Shown here: piece by piece, positions 53,601-64,000 of the stretch | Position numbering within the stretch: the stretch's first letter is position 1 | Layout: the number at the start of each line of letters is the position of its first letter | Source of the DNA: Hyperoodon ampullatus | Lineage: Eukaryota; Chordata; Mammalia; Artiodactyla; Ziphiidae | Direction of reading: 5' to 3' | Length of the DNA stretch: 64,000 nt | NCBI GenBank assembly: GCA_949752795.1 | Contig: OX457061.1 | Location: 7,747,239-7,811,238 of the forward strand | Notes under the pieces: generated by a model | What the model was told of the DNA's origin: nothing | Databases searched by the model: none | What the model saw: the letters and a program-made list of their open reading frames with translations, nothing else | Translations under genes and position numbers: made by a program

Positions 53601-56600
53601 GGGATAGATCACGTTTCCATGTGAACCCTTTCATCTCTCCTAGTCTCCATCTTACATCAACGGGGAGGGTCTAGCATCCTGTACTGACATAAAGAATCTG
53701 GAGGTAAGGGGGCCTGCACCGTGGCCCAGTGACCCTGCAGGCCAGCCACCACCTGCCCCCACCTCCCTCCTCCCAGAGCGGGGGCTGGGTGCCCCACTGC
53801 CAGCTGAGACAGCCCAGACGCCCCCCAACCCTAATGATTGCTCTCTCTACCTCTCCCCGCCCCTCCTCCAACTCCTCCTCCTCCTCTCTGCATGCGCCTC
53901 AGAGCCGGTACCAAGAACTATCAGTAGCCCTGGACTCCAGCAATCTAACAAACAAACAACTCAGTAGCAAGATAGAGCAATTGGTAAGAGTCCAGTGTTG
54001 TCCCCGGATTCCATGCTGCCAATCTGGGGCCCCAGTCTCACCTTGGGGCTCTGAAGAAAGGGGCTGGGGACCCCTGGTGCCAAGGGAGAATGGGGTGCCG
54101 GGGGGCCTAGGTCTCAGCTGGAGGGACCCCGGAGCACGGCATGCAGCATGGCTCTCTCTGTGGCTGCCCTCTTTGCCTACTCTGTTCTCCAGAGACCCCT
54201 GCTTGAGTCGTCCCCACGCTTGCCCTGGGGCTGTTGCCTGTAGGGGGAGCACTAGCTTGACTGGTGTGTTCTAGCCCTGACTCAGCCCCTGATCTGTTCC
54301 GACTTTGACCTTGGACAAGTCAACTGTCCTTTCTGGGCTTTAGTTTCCTGAGGAGGTAGAATTAGAGGGTGTCCAAGGTCCCTTAAAGCTCAAAAAATCA
54401 AAGATTTAAAGGTCCTTTTCGTTCCCATATCTGTGCTCTTAAGAACAGAACCTGGCCTGCAGTGTGTGCTCAGGAAACATGCCTTGAGTGAATGCCCCCT
54501 TCCAGGTCGTGAGCTGGCAGAGGGTGGTCTGACCTTCTCAGACTCCATTTCTAGAGGTTTATGTCATTGTCCCTTCCAGGGAATCAGATCCAGACTCTCA
54601 CTACTGTAGCCGTGAGCAAAACTTCCCAAGACCCAAAGTCTCTTAGCTTGAGAAGCGTTCGTCCATTTATGTCCCCATGAACTCTCCCTTTCTAACCCAT
54701 TCCTGCCCCCTGCCCGTCCCTCCTCCTTGATCTGAGGATCGTGGGAACGGGGGACGATCTCAGTCACCTTCCTATGACTCTCCCCACAGAAACAAGAGAA
54801 ACAGGAAACTTTGGATCGACTGGAAAAAGTAACGTGATTTCTTTGCTCCTCCCGTGGCTGATGGGTTTGGGGGAGGATTCAGATGTAGAGGCCCGTTCTC
54901 CTCTTGCCTGCTGGCAGCCTGGAGAAAGAGGGGGCCTCCCCCTGCCCCTCCCCCCCCATCCCCTACCCCCGGGGTGGCCGATTATCTGTTCTCATCGGTG
55001 GGCCTGTCCTGGGCCAGTGATGACATTCTGGGGGCTATATCCTTTGCTGTTTCACCTCTGCCTACCAGTAAGAGCTGTTTCTTCTCTTTTCCTGCAGGAG
55101 AAGAAGGAATTTGAGAAGAAGCTCGTGAAGGAACAAGGGGCTCTGAGAGAACAGCTGCAGGTGAGTGGGCTGAACCAGGGTCCCTCATGGCCCCCAGGAA
55201 ACATTGCTTTTCTGCTTTTAGCACTTGTTTGCCCTTTCTCCCAAAGGTCCACATCCAGACCATAGGGATTCTGGTGTCTGAGAAGACGGAATTACAGACA
55301 GCTCTGGCTCACACCCAGCAGGCAGCCAGGCAGAAAGCAGGTGGGAATCTAGGCACCCTTTCACCCCTCGGCCAGAGGGGCACACTGGCTGGCCTTCAGT
55401 GGGATTCCTTCTTTGGGCTTCCCTTCTCATGCTGTCATTTCAGGAGAGTTGGAGGACCTTGCCAATCGCCTGCGGTCGTCCAGGCAGCGTGTGGGAGAGC
55501 TGGAACGGACGCTGTCTGCCGTCTCCACGCAGCAGAAGCAGGCCGATAGGGTGAGCCCAGCAGTCTGCCCATCCATCCGCTGGAGGTGGTGTGTGGGTGG
55601 GGTGAGCCTAAAGGTCCCTTCGGCAAGATGGAGTGACTTGCTGCCCAGAAGGCAGCGCTGGCCGTGTCTTGCTGCTTTAAAGTTGTGTGATTGTGAGAAG
55701 CAACCCCGTCGCGATTTGGTTGCCATGGCGAGTTGTTGGGGGAGGGGGGAGTGCTGTCTAGAGCGAGTGCTGGTTGCAGAACCCAGAGCCAGAGCGCCAG
55801 CCTTGCCCTTTACTGGCTGCGGGCTCTGGCCCAAGTGCTAAGTGTTTGGGCTGTGAAGGTTCAGAACAATATTTTTATCCGTTACCGCACTAAGAGAGAA
55901 GTACGTGTGTGAAATATATATATGACAGGTCGGAAAGGATTCATAAAAACCCAGGGGAGAGGAACAGAATGGCTGAGAGACATGTCACTTTGGTACCTTC
56001 CGAGTTAGGGGCTGTGTGAGTGTATCATCCATTCAAAAAATGAACAAGAGATTACAATACAATTTAATCCCCCCATCATATCTGTGCTCCCACCCCGGGG
56101 GAGAGAACGTGGTTCAAGAGTCCCAGCTCTGGGCTTCCCTGGTGGCGCAGTGGTTGAGAGTCTGCCTGCCGATGCAGGGGACACGGGTTCGTGCCCCGGT
56201 CCGGGAAGATCCCACATGCCGCGGAGCGGCTGGGCCCGTGAGCCATGGCTGCTGAGCCTGCGCGTCCGGAGCCTGTGCTCCGCAACGGGAGAGGCCACAA
56301 CAGTGAGGGGCCCGCGTACCGGAAAAAAAAAAAAAAAAAAAAAGAGTCCCAGCTCTAAGTGAGGTTAGGCAAGCCACTTAACCTCTGATGCTCCGTGTCG
56401 TTCACCCGTAAAATGGAGATAGTAATAGTAACTGCCTCCCAGGGTGATTGTGGGTTTGAAATGGGAATGTGGGCTGAGAGAGTGTTCAGGAAAGGTTCAG
56501 ACGCGGGGCTGATAACTGTGAGAAGGATGGCAGTGTTACCTGCTGTCTCCGGGCCTGTGAGCCAGCCGTGCGTTAAGAGCTCTCCACCTGCCTTTTCCAC

Positions 56601-59600
56601 CCTTCCCCGAGTTCTTATTAAAACCAAATGAGAACGTGAGCTTGGAAGTGCTTTGAAAAAATATAAAGCCTGACGCCAGGTGAGGACGTGTTGCTGGGAG
56701 TGGTTCCTGTTGCTGCTGTTAGTCTGCATCTTCCACCTCCCTTCTCCTGACCTCGCCTCTCTGTGTTTGCAGTACAACAAAGAATTAACCAAAGAGCGAG
56801 ATGCCCTCAGGCTGGACTTATACAAGAACAAGTAGGATGGGGATGGTGGGGGAGGGCTGGGAAGTGGGGAGGAGCCAAGGGAGCGGGGGAGGAGCTGGTA
56901 CAGCTTTGCATGCATGCAGAGCCAGGCTCTGCTGTCCCAGCTGTGCCACCGACTCCTGCTGTGGCCTCAGGCAACTCATGTCCTCTCTGTGGCCTGCCAC
57001 TTGTGACTCTTGATCCTGGGGTCCCTTCCAAAGCGACCGTTCTGTGGTTCTGTGGCAAAGGTAGTGGGTTGGTCACCGGAGCGACCCTTTCTGTTCTTTA
57101 CACACGCCTCCCTCCACTACCGCCGGTCACAGCAAAAGCAACGAGGACCTGAAGCAGCAGACCTCGGAGCTGGAGGAGAAGCTGCGGGTCATGGCGAAAG
57201 AGAAGGCGGCCATGCAGCTGGGGATGGAGGAGCTGCAGAAGAAGATGGAGATGTCCGAGCTGCTGCTGCGCCAGGTGGGGCTGGAGCCCCAGGGAGTGCG
57301 GGCCCCACTTGGCGGGGCCAGGGCCTCTTAGGCTCATTGTGGGTGGCCTCCGGCCAGGAGCCAGATAATTTGGATCCTTGTTCTGGTCCTGCCATAGACT
57401 CCTCTAGAGATAGGAGAAAAATTGAGGCCTTGCCCAGACCTCTGGAATCAGAAGCTCAGGGATAGGCCTTTTTTAGTTTTATTTTTAAAGCATCCTGGTT
57501 GAAAAGCATTGTTTTATGGATGACAGTTACAAGGCTAGCCCGTGAGTCCACTCCCTTCCTCTCGGGGCCAAGCCTCCAGGTAGACAGGGCGCTCAAGTCT
57601 CAGAGAGCCTCCTCATTAGTTTTCCTGCATGCATAGTGATTCTCTGCCTTCCTGCCCTCAGTAAGGGCACGGTTAAAGTATGCCATGTTCATATATCGGA
57701 CTACTATGTAACCATTACAAAAGTTAAGTATACCTTGTTTGCAGCAAAGTGAAATTAAGTTGCAGAACCATATATGATACTACCCCGTGACAGCACAACT
57801 GCACTGTGCATTAATTAAACGTGTTTGTGTATGTCTGGAAAAGGGTCCAGGAGGATACACACTGGATTGGGGTGGTTGGGGAGCAATGAGTATTTAGTAA
57901 AAATAAAGCCTGTGGACCTGGTTCTAATAACACGAGGACAACCCTGAGTTGTACGTTGACCTTTTGGGGGGCATTGCGTGGAGCAGCCTGGGCTTCCCAC
58001 ATCCAACCTCATTTTTCACCATCCAGTTTTCTAGTCAACCTACCGCTGATAGCAGCCAGCAGTTACAGCAGGCCCTGGACGAGCAGGCACGGCTGGAGAG
58101 CCACGTGGAGCAGGTGAGATTGTGCAGGGAGAGGGGTGCGGGAGGACGATGACCCCAGGTGGGGAGAGGGGTGCGGGAGGACGATGACCCCAGGTGGGGA
58201 GAGGGGTGCGGGAGGACGATGACCCCAGGTGACCGGGAGCAGGCGAGGCCCCGTGACAGCCCGTGGTAACTTCTGTGCCCACTCTCGCAGCTGAAGGATT
58301 CTCTGAAGCAGCTGCAGGCAGAGAGAGACCAGTATGTGGTGAATATGAAAGAAGAGAACGCCGTTTGGCAGCAGAAGATGCAGCAGATGCTGGAGCAGGT
58401 GAGAGGTGACCTTCCACCCCGCTCCTTAGACAGGTCACCTGGGCATCTGTGAGGTAGGAATCACGACACTTGCTGTGTGCAGCCAGAGGTGGAAGTGTGT
58501 ATCTAGAGGGTGGGGGTGGAGAGGGAGGTGGTCGCCCGGCCTTGACCCCCTCCTGTGCTCTCCCCCCACCCCCCCACCCATGCTTTGGGCAGATGGGCAA
58601 GTTGAGGGAAGAAAAGGAGTGCAGCATGAGTCAGGTGCAGGAGCTGGAGACCAGTTTGGCCAAACTGAGGACCGAGATCGGTAAGCCGGGGCCAGGGGAT
58701 CCGGGAGCAGAGTTGTGTCGGGGCTGGTGAGGGCGGCTGAGAATGGAGGTGAGTGGGTGGAAGGGCACCGTGGCCAAGGGAAAGAGGTCTGTCCCAGGAG
58801 TTGGCAAGTCTTGCAGTTTCCCTGAGCCTCAGGGTCCCCATCTGCAAAAAGGGTGAAGTGCCCACTGTGGTCTTGAGCATAAAGATGTAAGGAACTCTGT
58901 CTGAACGTGTCTTGAAAGATTGAGCCAGGAAGCCAAGATTTGGGGCAAGGAGGCTGAATCAGGAGCTGTGGACCAAGAAGAGGGTGTTTTGGAGGGACTT
59001 CCCTGGTGGTCCAGTGGTTGAGGCTCTGTGCTTCCGCTGCATTGGGGCATGGCTTCGATCCCTGGTTGGGGAAATAAGATCCCTCATGCCGCACTGGTGC
59101 GGCCAAAAAAAAAACCCAAAACAAAACGGTTTTTTGGAGACTGCAGAGGCGAGAGGCCCTGATGGTGTGCTCCCTTTCTCAGCTGTGCCTCCGCCTCAGG
59201 AGCCCCCAGCCGGGCCCTCGGAGGTAGAACAACAGCTGCAGGCGGAGGCCGAACAGCTACAGAAGGAACTGCAGAGCCTGGCACAGCAGCTGCAGGCTCA
59301 GGTGAAGGACAACGAAAGTCTGAGTCGCCTGAATCAGGAGCAGGAGCAGCGGCTGCTGGAGCTGGAGCGGGCGGCCGAGTGCTGGGGGCAGCAGGCCGAG
59401 GAGCGCAAGCAGATTCTAGAGAGCATGCAGAGCGACCGCACCACCATCAGCCGCGCGCTGTTCCAGAACCGTGAGCTCAAGGAGCAGCTGGCTGAACTGC
59501 AGAATGGATTCGTCAGGCTGGTGCGCAGCCCCTCCCGGCCAGCCTGCCCTCCTCCCTGGCCAAGTCCTCTGGGTTGGGGCGAGGCACTTAACCCATCTGG

Positions 59601-62600
59601 GGCCTTGGTTTTCCCACCTGTAAAATGGGTGATATGGACCTTTTGTGAAATGGTGTCCACGAAGGCATGCTGTGAGCCAGAGAGCCCTGCTCGGAGGGTT
59701 GTGGGGGGAAGGGGCAGACTTTCCTACCTGCCTCCACCCTTCCCTGAGCTGTGGGAGGCGGACACCAAGTTCTGGGGTCTCCAGCTGCATTGGGTGGCCT
59801 CTGATTGCTTCTCTCTGTGCAGTCCAATGAGAACATGGAGATAACCAGCGCGCTACAGTCGGAGCAGCACGTCAAGAAGGAGCTGGCCAAGAAGCTGGGC
59901 CAGCTGCAGGGGAGGCTAGGAGAGCTGAAGGAGACGGTAAGCCCTGCCCCAGCGGGAGGGCCCGGAGACAGGCACCAGCCTCTGGGGAGCGAGGGACCGG
60001 GGGCCAGGACAGGTGACCCCAGAGTCCTTCAGAGCCTGTGACTGCTTGTTGCCCCCTGGCCTCTGACTTTCAGAGTTGAGTAGCCCTGGGCCATAGGTCG
60101 TTGTCCCCGCTAGAGGCATCGAGCCCCTAATTAGAGGGGAAGAGAGGGTGTACGGTGACCAGGTCCTTGGGTTCAGCTCTGGATTCAGCCCTCGCATCTC
60201 TAAGCCTCAGTTTCCTTATTTTAAAAGGAGGTTAGTGGGACTTTCCTGGCGGTCCAGTGGTTGAGACTCCACTGCAGGTGGTGCGGGTTCGATCCCCGGT
60301 CGGGGAACTAAGATCCTGCATGATGGTGTGGAGCTACCAAAAAAATAGAAAAAAAAAAAAAGGAGGTTATCATTTTCCTTCTAGAGGTGTTGGAGGTTAG
60401 AGAATCATGCATGTAAAGCCTTAGGCGTTCAGTGTGCACCTCACAGATGTTGGCTGGAGCTCTGCTTTTCCACCCGTCTGTGGCCTCAGGTTAAGATAGA
60501 AGCTTGCTATGAGGGCTGGGTGAAGGCGGCATGGGGCTCTGGGCAGCCAGCAGGGCCTCACGGTGCCTGCCTCAGGCAGAGGGGTCTATGCCCAACCTCC
60601 CCAGTCTATGGGCTCCGACTGCGGAAGCAAGCCACAGCCTGCCCTCACCCCGAGGGTCTTCCCGCAGGTGGAGGTGAAGCGCCAGGAGGCTCAGGATCTG
60701 CAGCAGCAGCGGGACCAGTACCTGAGCCACCTGCAGCAGTACGTGGCTGCCTATCAGCAGCTGGCCTCTGAGAAGGCGGGGCTGCACAAGCAGGCGCTGC
60801 TGCAGACGCAGCTCGTGGACCAGCTGCAGCACGAGGAAGTCCAGGGCAAGGTGGCGGTCCAGATGGCCCACCAGGAGTTACAGGAGACCCAGGTGAGGGC
60901 GCCGGAGTGCTGGGCCCCTGACGGGGAAAGCCTGCAACCTGTGTCCCTCCTCACTTTCTTTCCTGGCCCCTTAGGAGCGCCTGGAAACAGCCAACCAGCA
61001 GAACCGGCAGCTACAAGCCCAGCTGAACCTCATGGCTGTGCCTGGGGAAGGTAAGTAGGACGGCCCGGAGGGAGAACACCCAGCCTGAAGGGCAGGGGGA
61101 CTTTTAGCAGCGTGGAGTTGAGTTAGAAGAGACCTGTAGGACAGCGAATCCTCTTCCTGCAGCGAGGGAGGGGAGGGGCAGAGCTGGGCCGCACGCCCTC
61201 TCCCCGGCCTGCTCCCCCGCCTTGTCGGGTTGTCTGAGGCCCCTCCACGTGTCCCCAGCAGGAGGTGGGCCGGACGGTGAGGAGAAGGACGAGGAGGCCC
61301 CCCGGCCGAAGCTGAGCGTGCCGGAGGAGCTCGACAGCCGAGAGCTGCTGGTGAGCTGACCTCCCGCTCCTTGCCTGTCTTACTTCCCACCTCCCCCTGT
61401 GCTTCCTCTCCGACACGCTTTGTGGTTTCCCTCCCTCTGACTTCTCTGGACCCCCAAGCTCCCCTGGGAGCCATAGTCAGATGCCATGTCATCCTTGAAC
61501 CACAGGCATGCCCACTAAGACCCCGAGAGGGCAAGCATCCCTCTGCCCGCCGCCCCTCGCTGGTCCTCAGTATCCCCCACAAAAGCACGCGCACACCTCT
61601 TGCCCGCAGGTGGCATTTTTTAACTCGGCCTTAGCCAGTGCTGAGGAAGAGCAGGCCCGGCTGCGTGGGCAGCTGAAGGAGGAAAAGCTGCGCTGCCAGC
61701 GCCTGGCTCAGCTGGCAGCCCCGGCCCAGGACGGGGCGGAGAAGGAGGCCCCAGCCTCCGGGATCGGGGGGAACAGTGTGCCTGCGGAGACCCACCAGGC
61801 CCTCCAGGTGGCCATGGACAAGCTGCAGGTGAGTGGGTCGCCCCCAGTGGGGTCCAGGAAGGGTGGGGGCCTGCGGTCAGGTCGCTGCCGAGCCCTGACC
61901 CTGCTGTTGTGGCTTCAGGGCCGTTTTACAGCGCTCATGCAGGAGAAAGTGGATCTGAAGGAGCGGGTAGAGGAGCTGGAGCATCGCTGTATCCAGCTGT
62001 CCGGAGAGACAGACACTATTGGTGAGTGGGGAGGCGGGGTCCCGGGGCCGGGTGCCATGGGCTGGATTGGGGCAGCCCCGCACCTGAGCCCTGTTCGCCC
62101 TCCCCGCTCCCCGCAGGAGAGTACATCGCCCTTTATCAGAGTCAGAGGGCGGTGCTGAAGGCGCGGCACCAGGAGAAGGAGGAGTACATCAGCCGCCTGG
62201 CTCAGGACAAGGAGGAAATGAAGGTAGGGGTCCTTGTGACCGTCTCTGCGGGCGGGGGTGGGGTGCGGGTGCTGAGCACCTCTCCCTCCAGGTGAAGCTG
62301 CTGGAGCTCCGGGAACTGGTATTACGCCTGGTGGGCGAGCGAAATGAATGGTATGGCAAGTTCCTGGCCACCCAGAGCCCTGCTGGTGAGCCCGCTGCAG
62401 CGCCCCCAGCCCCACAGGAGCCTGGGGCTGCCGACGAGGGGGGTGAGTAGCGCCCTCGGGGGGGACCGGCGGGCGGGCAGGGGAGAGCTGGCACACCACT
62501 CCGAGCCCCGCCTCTCTCTCTCTCTCCAAAGGTCTCCGTGAGGTGAGCCTCGAGGACAACGTGGACCCCACCCAGGGGGAAGCCCTGCAGGGCCAGACGA

Positions 62601-62749
62601 CCCCTGAGAACCCCACTGCGCAGCAGATCATGCAGCTGCTGCGCGAGATCCAGAACCCCCAGGAGTGCCCAGTTTTGGGCAGCAACACCTGCATCCCCTT
62701 CTTCTATGAGGCTGACGACAACGATGAAGTGAAGATCATGATGGTCTAA
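47271..62749 (+). CDS. GOLGA2: GOLGA2 (GM130), cis-Golgi matrix protein
   Basis: 27 exons: 47271-47318, 48617-48739, 49692-49772, 52624-52740, 53015-53058, 53160-53223, 53644-53703, 53903-53983, 54790-54828, 55098-55160, 55247-55340, 55444-55550, 56773-56831, 57133-57274, 58027-58113, 58291-58398, 58593-58680, 59183-59520, 59823-59936, 60668-60892, 60975-61050, 61262-61350, 61610-61828, 61919-62021, 62117-62223, 62292-62442, 62532-62749 (TAA). They total 3045 nt, or 1014 aa. From this ATG, Ser25-Pro26 matches the CDK1 site and KKKRKIK (33-39) the importin-alpha site in the p115-binding N-terminus. Residues from about 150 are long Gln/Glu/Leu-rich coiled coil. The C-terminus NDEVKIMMV is the GRASP65-binding tail. 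GM130 tethers vesicles at the cis-Golgi and organises spindle microtubules. Exon 3 is probably an alternative cassette. An upstream ATG (47236) is out of frame. Confidence 0.96.
47319..48616 (+). other. GOLGA2: GOLGA2 intron 1
   Basis: CpG-rich for its first 340 bp, continuing the promoter island. After that I see no repeat or other element that I can name. Confidence 0.7.
49692..49772 (+). other. GOLGA2: GOLGA2 exon 3, probable 27-codon cassette exon
   Basis: It is flanked by cctatag and gtgagg and is in frame at both ends (81 nt). It encodes [19 protein letters not shown] and a short PPLDKWK end. Skipping it keeps the frame and gives a 987-aa protein, close to the common isoform. Confidence 0.8.
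49773..52623 (+). other. GOLGA2: GOLGA2 intron 3
   Basis: The longest intron (2.85 kb). It has no SINE, unlike most long introns in this window. It contains only ordinary unique sequence and a short (gaag)n run near 52180. Confidence 0.6.
56131..56344 (+). repeat. CHR-type SINE, 205-bp form
   Basis: Target-site duplication agagtcccagctct on both sides, in GOLGA2 intron 12. Confidence 0.94.
58128..58231. repeat. 35-bp minisatellite, three copies
   Basis: The unit gagaggggtgcgggaggacg + atgaccccaggtggg repeats with an exact 35-bp period (starts near 58131, 58166 and 58201). It begins 14 bp inside GOLGA2 intron 15 and lies just before exon 16. Confidence 0.95.
58993..59121 (+). repeat. CHR-type SINE, short form
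   Basis: It is flanked by ttttggag on both sides. It lies 62 bp before GOLGA2 exon 18. Confidence 0.9.
60239..60361 (+). repeat. CHR-type SINE, short form
   Basis: It is flanked by aggaggtta on both sides, in GOLGA2 intron 19. Confidence 0.9.
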
Positions 62750-62975
62750 CTGCCTGACACTAGCGGGCAAAGACCGGAGACCTGGGGCCGTGGCGCTCTG
62801 CCCTACCCGTCCCTGCCGCCCCGTCCCTCCTTCCTGGCACCCCTTCATCCCTAAAAAAACCCCTGAAAAGGGGTGTAGCCCCCTGTCTAATGGGGGGAGA
62901 CAAATAGGTGCAGACCCCTTGCCATCTTGGCCAGGCGGAGGCTCAGTGAAGGTAGTTTATTTAAGAGGCTGCAGT

Positions 62976-63177
62976 TGTTTTTTTTTTTTTGTGGTACGCG
63001 GGCCTCTCACTGTTGTGGCCTCTCCCGTTGCGGAGCACAGGCTCCGGACACGCAGGCTCAGCGGCCACGGCTCATGGGCCCAGCCGCTCCGCGGCATGTG
63101 GGATCCTCCCGGACCGGGGCACGAACCCGTGTCCCCTGCATCGGCAGGCGGACTCTCAACTGCACCACCAGGGAAGC
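62976..63177 (-). repeat. CHR-type SINE in the GOLGA2 3' UTR
   Basis: It is flanked by gaggctgcagtt and gaggctgccgtt. It has gtggtacgcgggcctctcac after the poly-T. Confidence 0.92.
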
Positions 63178-63645
63178 GCGAGGCTGCCGTTCTTGGGGAG
63201 CAGGGGCTCCCTGCTGGTCTCCTCACCCCCACCAAGCAGTCCTCCATTCAGAGGGGCTCATGCATCCTCTATTCAGAGGCACTTTGGGGCACAAGTGCCC
63301 CCCCTCCCCCTCGTCCAGCCAGACAACTGGGCGGCACTCTCTCAGGCCTTGGGCAGGTTGGGCAAACCGAGGCCGGGCAAGGACATAAGCTGGTGGCGGG
63401 GTGGGCTCCCTCCCCAGTGTTTATACTGTAACTGTGTAACATTTTGTATATTCTGGAGGTAGGGAAGCCCCCTGTATCACAGTGGAGGTTGGCGCTGGTA
63501 AATGGGGAAGACCTTCTATTAAATATTTGGGGCTGGGGAAAATTATTTATTGATAGTGTAGGATGGAGAGAGAGGGTGGAGACGGGGACGGGTTTGTGCC
63601 CGGGTGATTCGACTCCTGTTTCACTTGTTTCACTTTTTATTTCAG

Positions 63646-63651
63646 AATAAA
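63646..63651 (+). terminator. GOLGA2: GOLGA2 poly(A) signal
   Basis: AATAAA in ttcagaataaatgaa, followed by a T/G-rich stretch (ctgcttgtccttgcgtgttc) that fits a downstream element. Confidence 0.88.
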
Positions 63652-63672
63652 TGAATTTAGCCATACTGCTTG

Positions 63673-64000
63673 TCCTTGCGTGTTCCTTTTTCTTCTGTCA
63701 CTGGGTCCTGTGCCATGAGCACTGAACAGGGAGCGGGTCCTGCCAGCAGAGGGCAAGCTTCTGGTTGTGCCAGTCCCCAGTGTGTCTGAGCACATCCAAC
63801 AGGGCTGTTAGAGCTATCTTCCAAGGCCTGTCACCTGCGTGCTGCCTGGTGAAGACGGGGTTCCCAGGGGGACCGCCGTAGGGTTTTCGGGGCAGTCCTG
63901 CCTTAATGGCGGAGAGACTCAGAAGTCAGATCTAATCCCAGGGAGGGAAAGCAGGGTGCCACAGCACCCTGAGTGCTGACTTCTGGTCCAGGTGTTTTCC
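63673..64000. other. Intergenic, nothing recognised
   Basis: No repeat or gene that I can name. In mammals DNM1 follows GOLGA2 further out. Confidence 0.6.

Larger units (their letters stand above)
62750..63672 (+). other. GOLGA2: GOLGA2 3' UTR
   Basis: From the TAA to about 20 bp beyond AATAAA. It contains a 205-bp-form SINE at 62976-63177 in antisense orientation, so about a fifth of the UTR is transposon-derived. Confidence 0.85.

Overview
The window is vertebrate nuclear DNA from a cetacean, most likely a toothed whale. It is dense with tRNA-derived SINEs of the CHR type, known from whales, hippos and ruminants. Three forms occur: about 300 bp, about 120 bp, and about 205 bp ending in a 'gcggtacgcgggcc' head. 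The window also holds L1 tails, MIR, hAT relics and retroviral LTRs. Protein-coding exons are short and have clean GT-AG junctions, with one GC-AG intron. One 200-base run of N (25554-25753) is an assembly gap.

The genes match the human 9q34.11 block, read in inverted orientation: SLC27A4 promoter (-), COQ4 (-), TRUB2 (+), SWI5 (-), GOLGA2 (+). Splice phases were checked exon by exon. COQ4 has 7 coding exons and 265 codons. TRUB2 has 8 exons and 331 codons. GOLGA2/GM130 has 27 exons and 1014 codons with every exon included. SWI5 has 5 coding exons, with a disturbed first exon.

Layout. 1-1660: a CpG island with the probable non-coding exon 1 of SLC27A4, a ZNF143/THAP11-type promoter element, and an intron-containing tRNA-Arg(TCT) locus that lacks 12 nt of its D-arm. 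2.8-4.1 kb: a 111-bp tandem duplication carrying poly(A) signals, and a solo LTR with a 4-bp target duplication downstream of COQ4. 4.1-13.3 kb: COQ4. 13.3-13.7 kb: a bidirectional COQ4/TRUB2 promoter with ETS, YY1 and CCAAT motifs. 13.7-24.2 kb: TRUB2. 24.2-41.6 kb: repeat-rich intergenic DNA with no recognisable gene, between the tails of TRUB2 and SWI5. 41.6-47.2 kb: SWI5. 47.2-63.7 kb: GOLGA2, ending at an AATAAA. The last 330 bases show nothing I can name.

The genes share no pathway. COQ4 (coenzyme Q synthesis) and TRUB2 (mitochondrial pseudouridine synthase) are both mitochondrial and share a promoter. SWI5 (RAD51 recombination mediator) and GOLGA2 (cis-Golgi matrix) are also head to head, with putative start codons only about 90 bp apart.

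I found no undescribed multi-gene system. The most notable signals are lineage-specific changes to known genes: a SINE inserted into the SWI5 first-exon reading frame that adds a stop and a new in-frame ATG; a tRNA-Arg gene missing most of its D-arm; a GOLGA2 upstream ATG shifted out of frame; a GC-AG intron in COQ4; and a 25-unit GA microsatellite serving as the polypyrimidine tract of a SWI5 exon.
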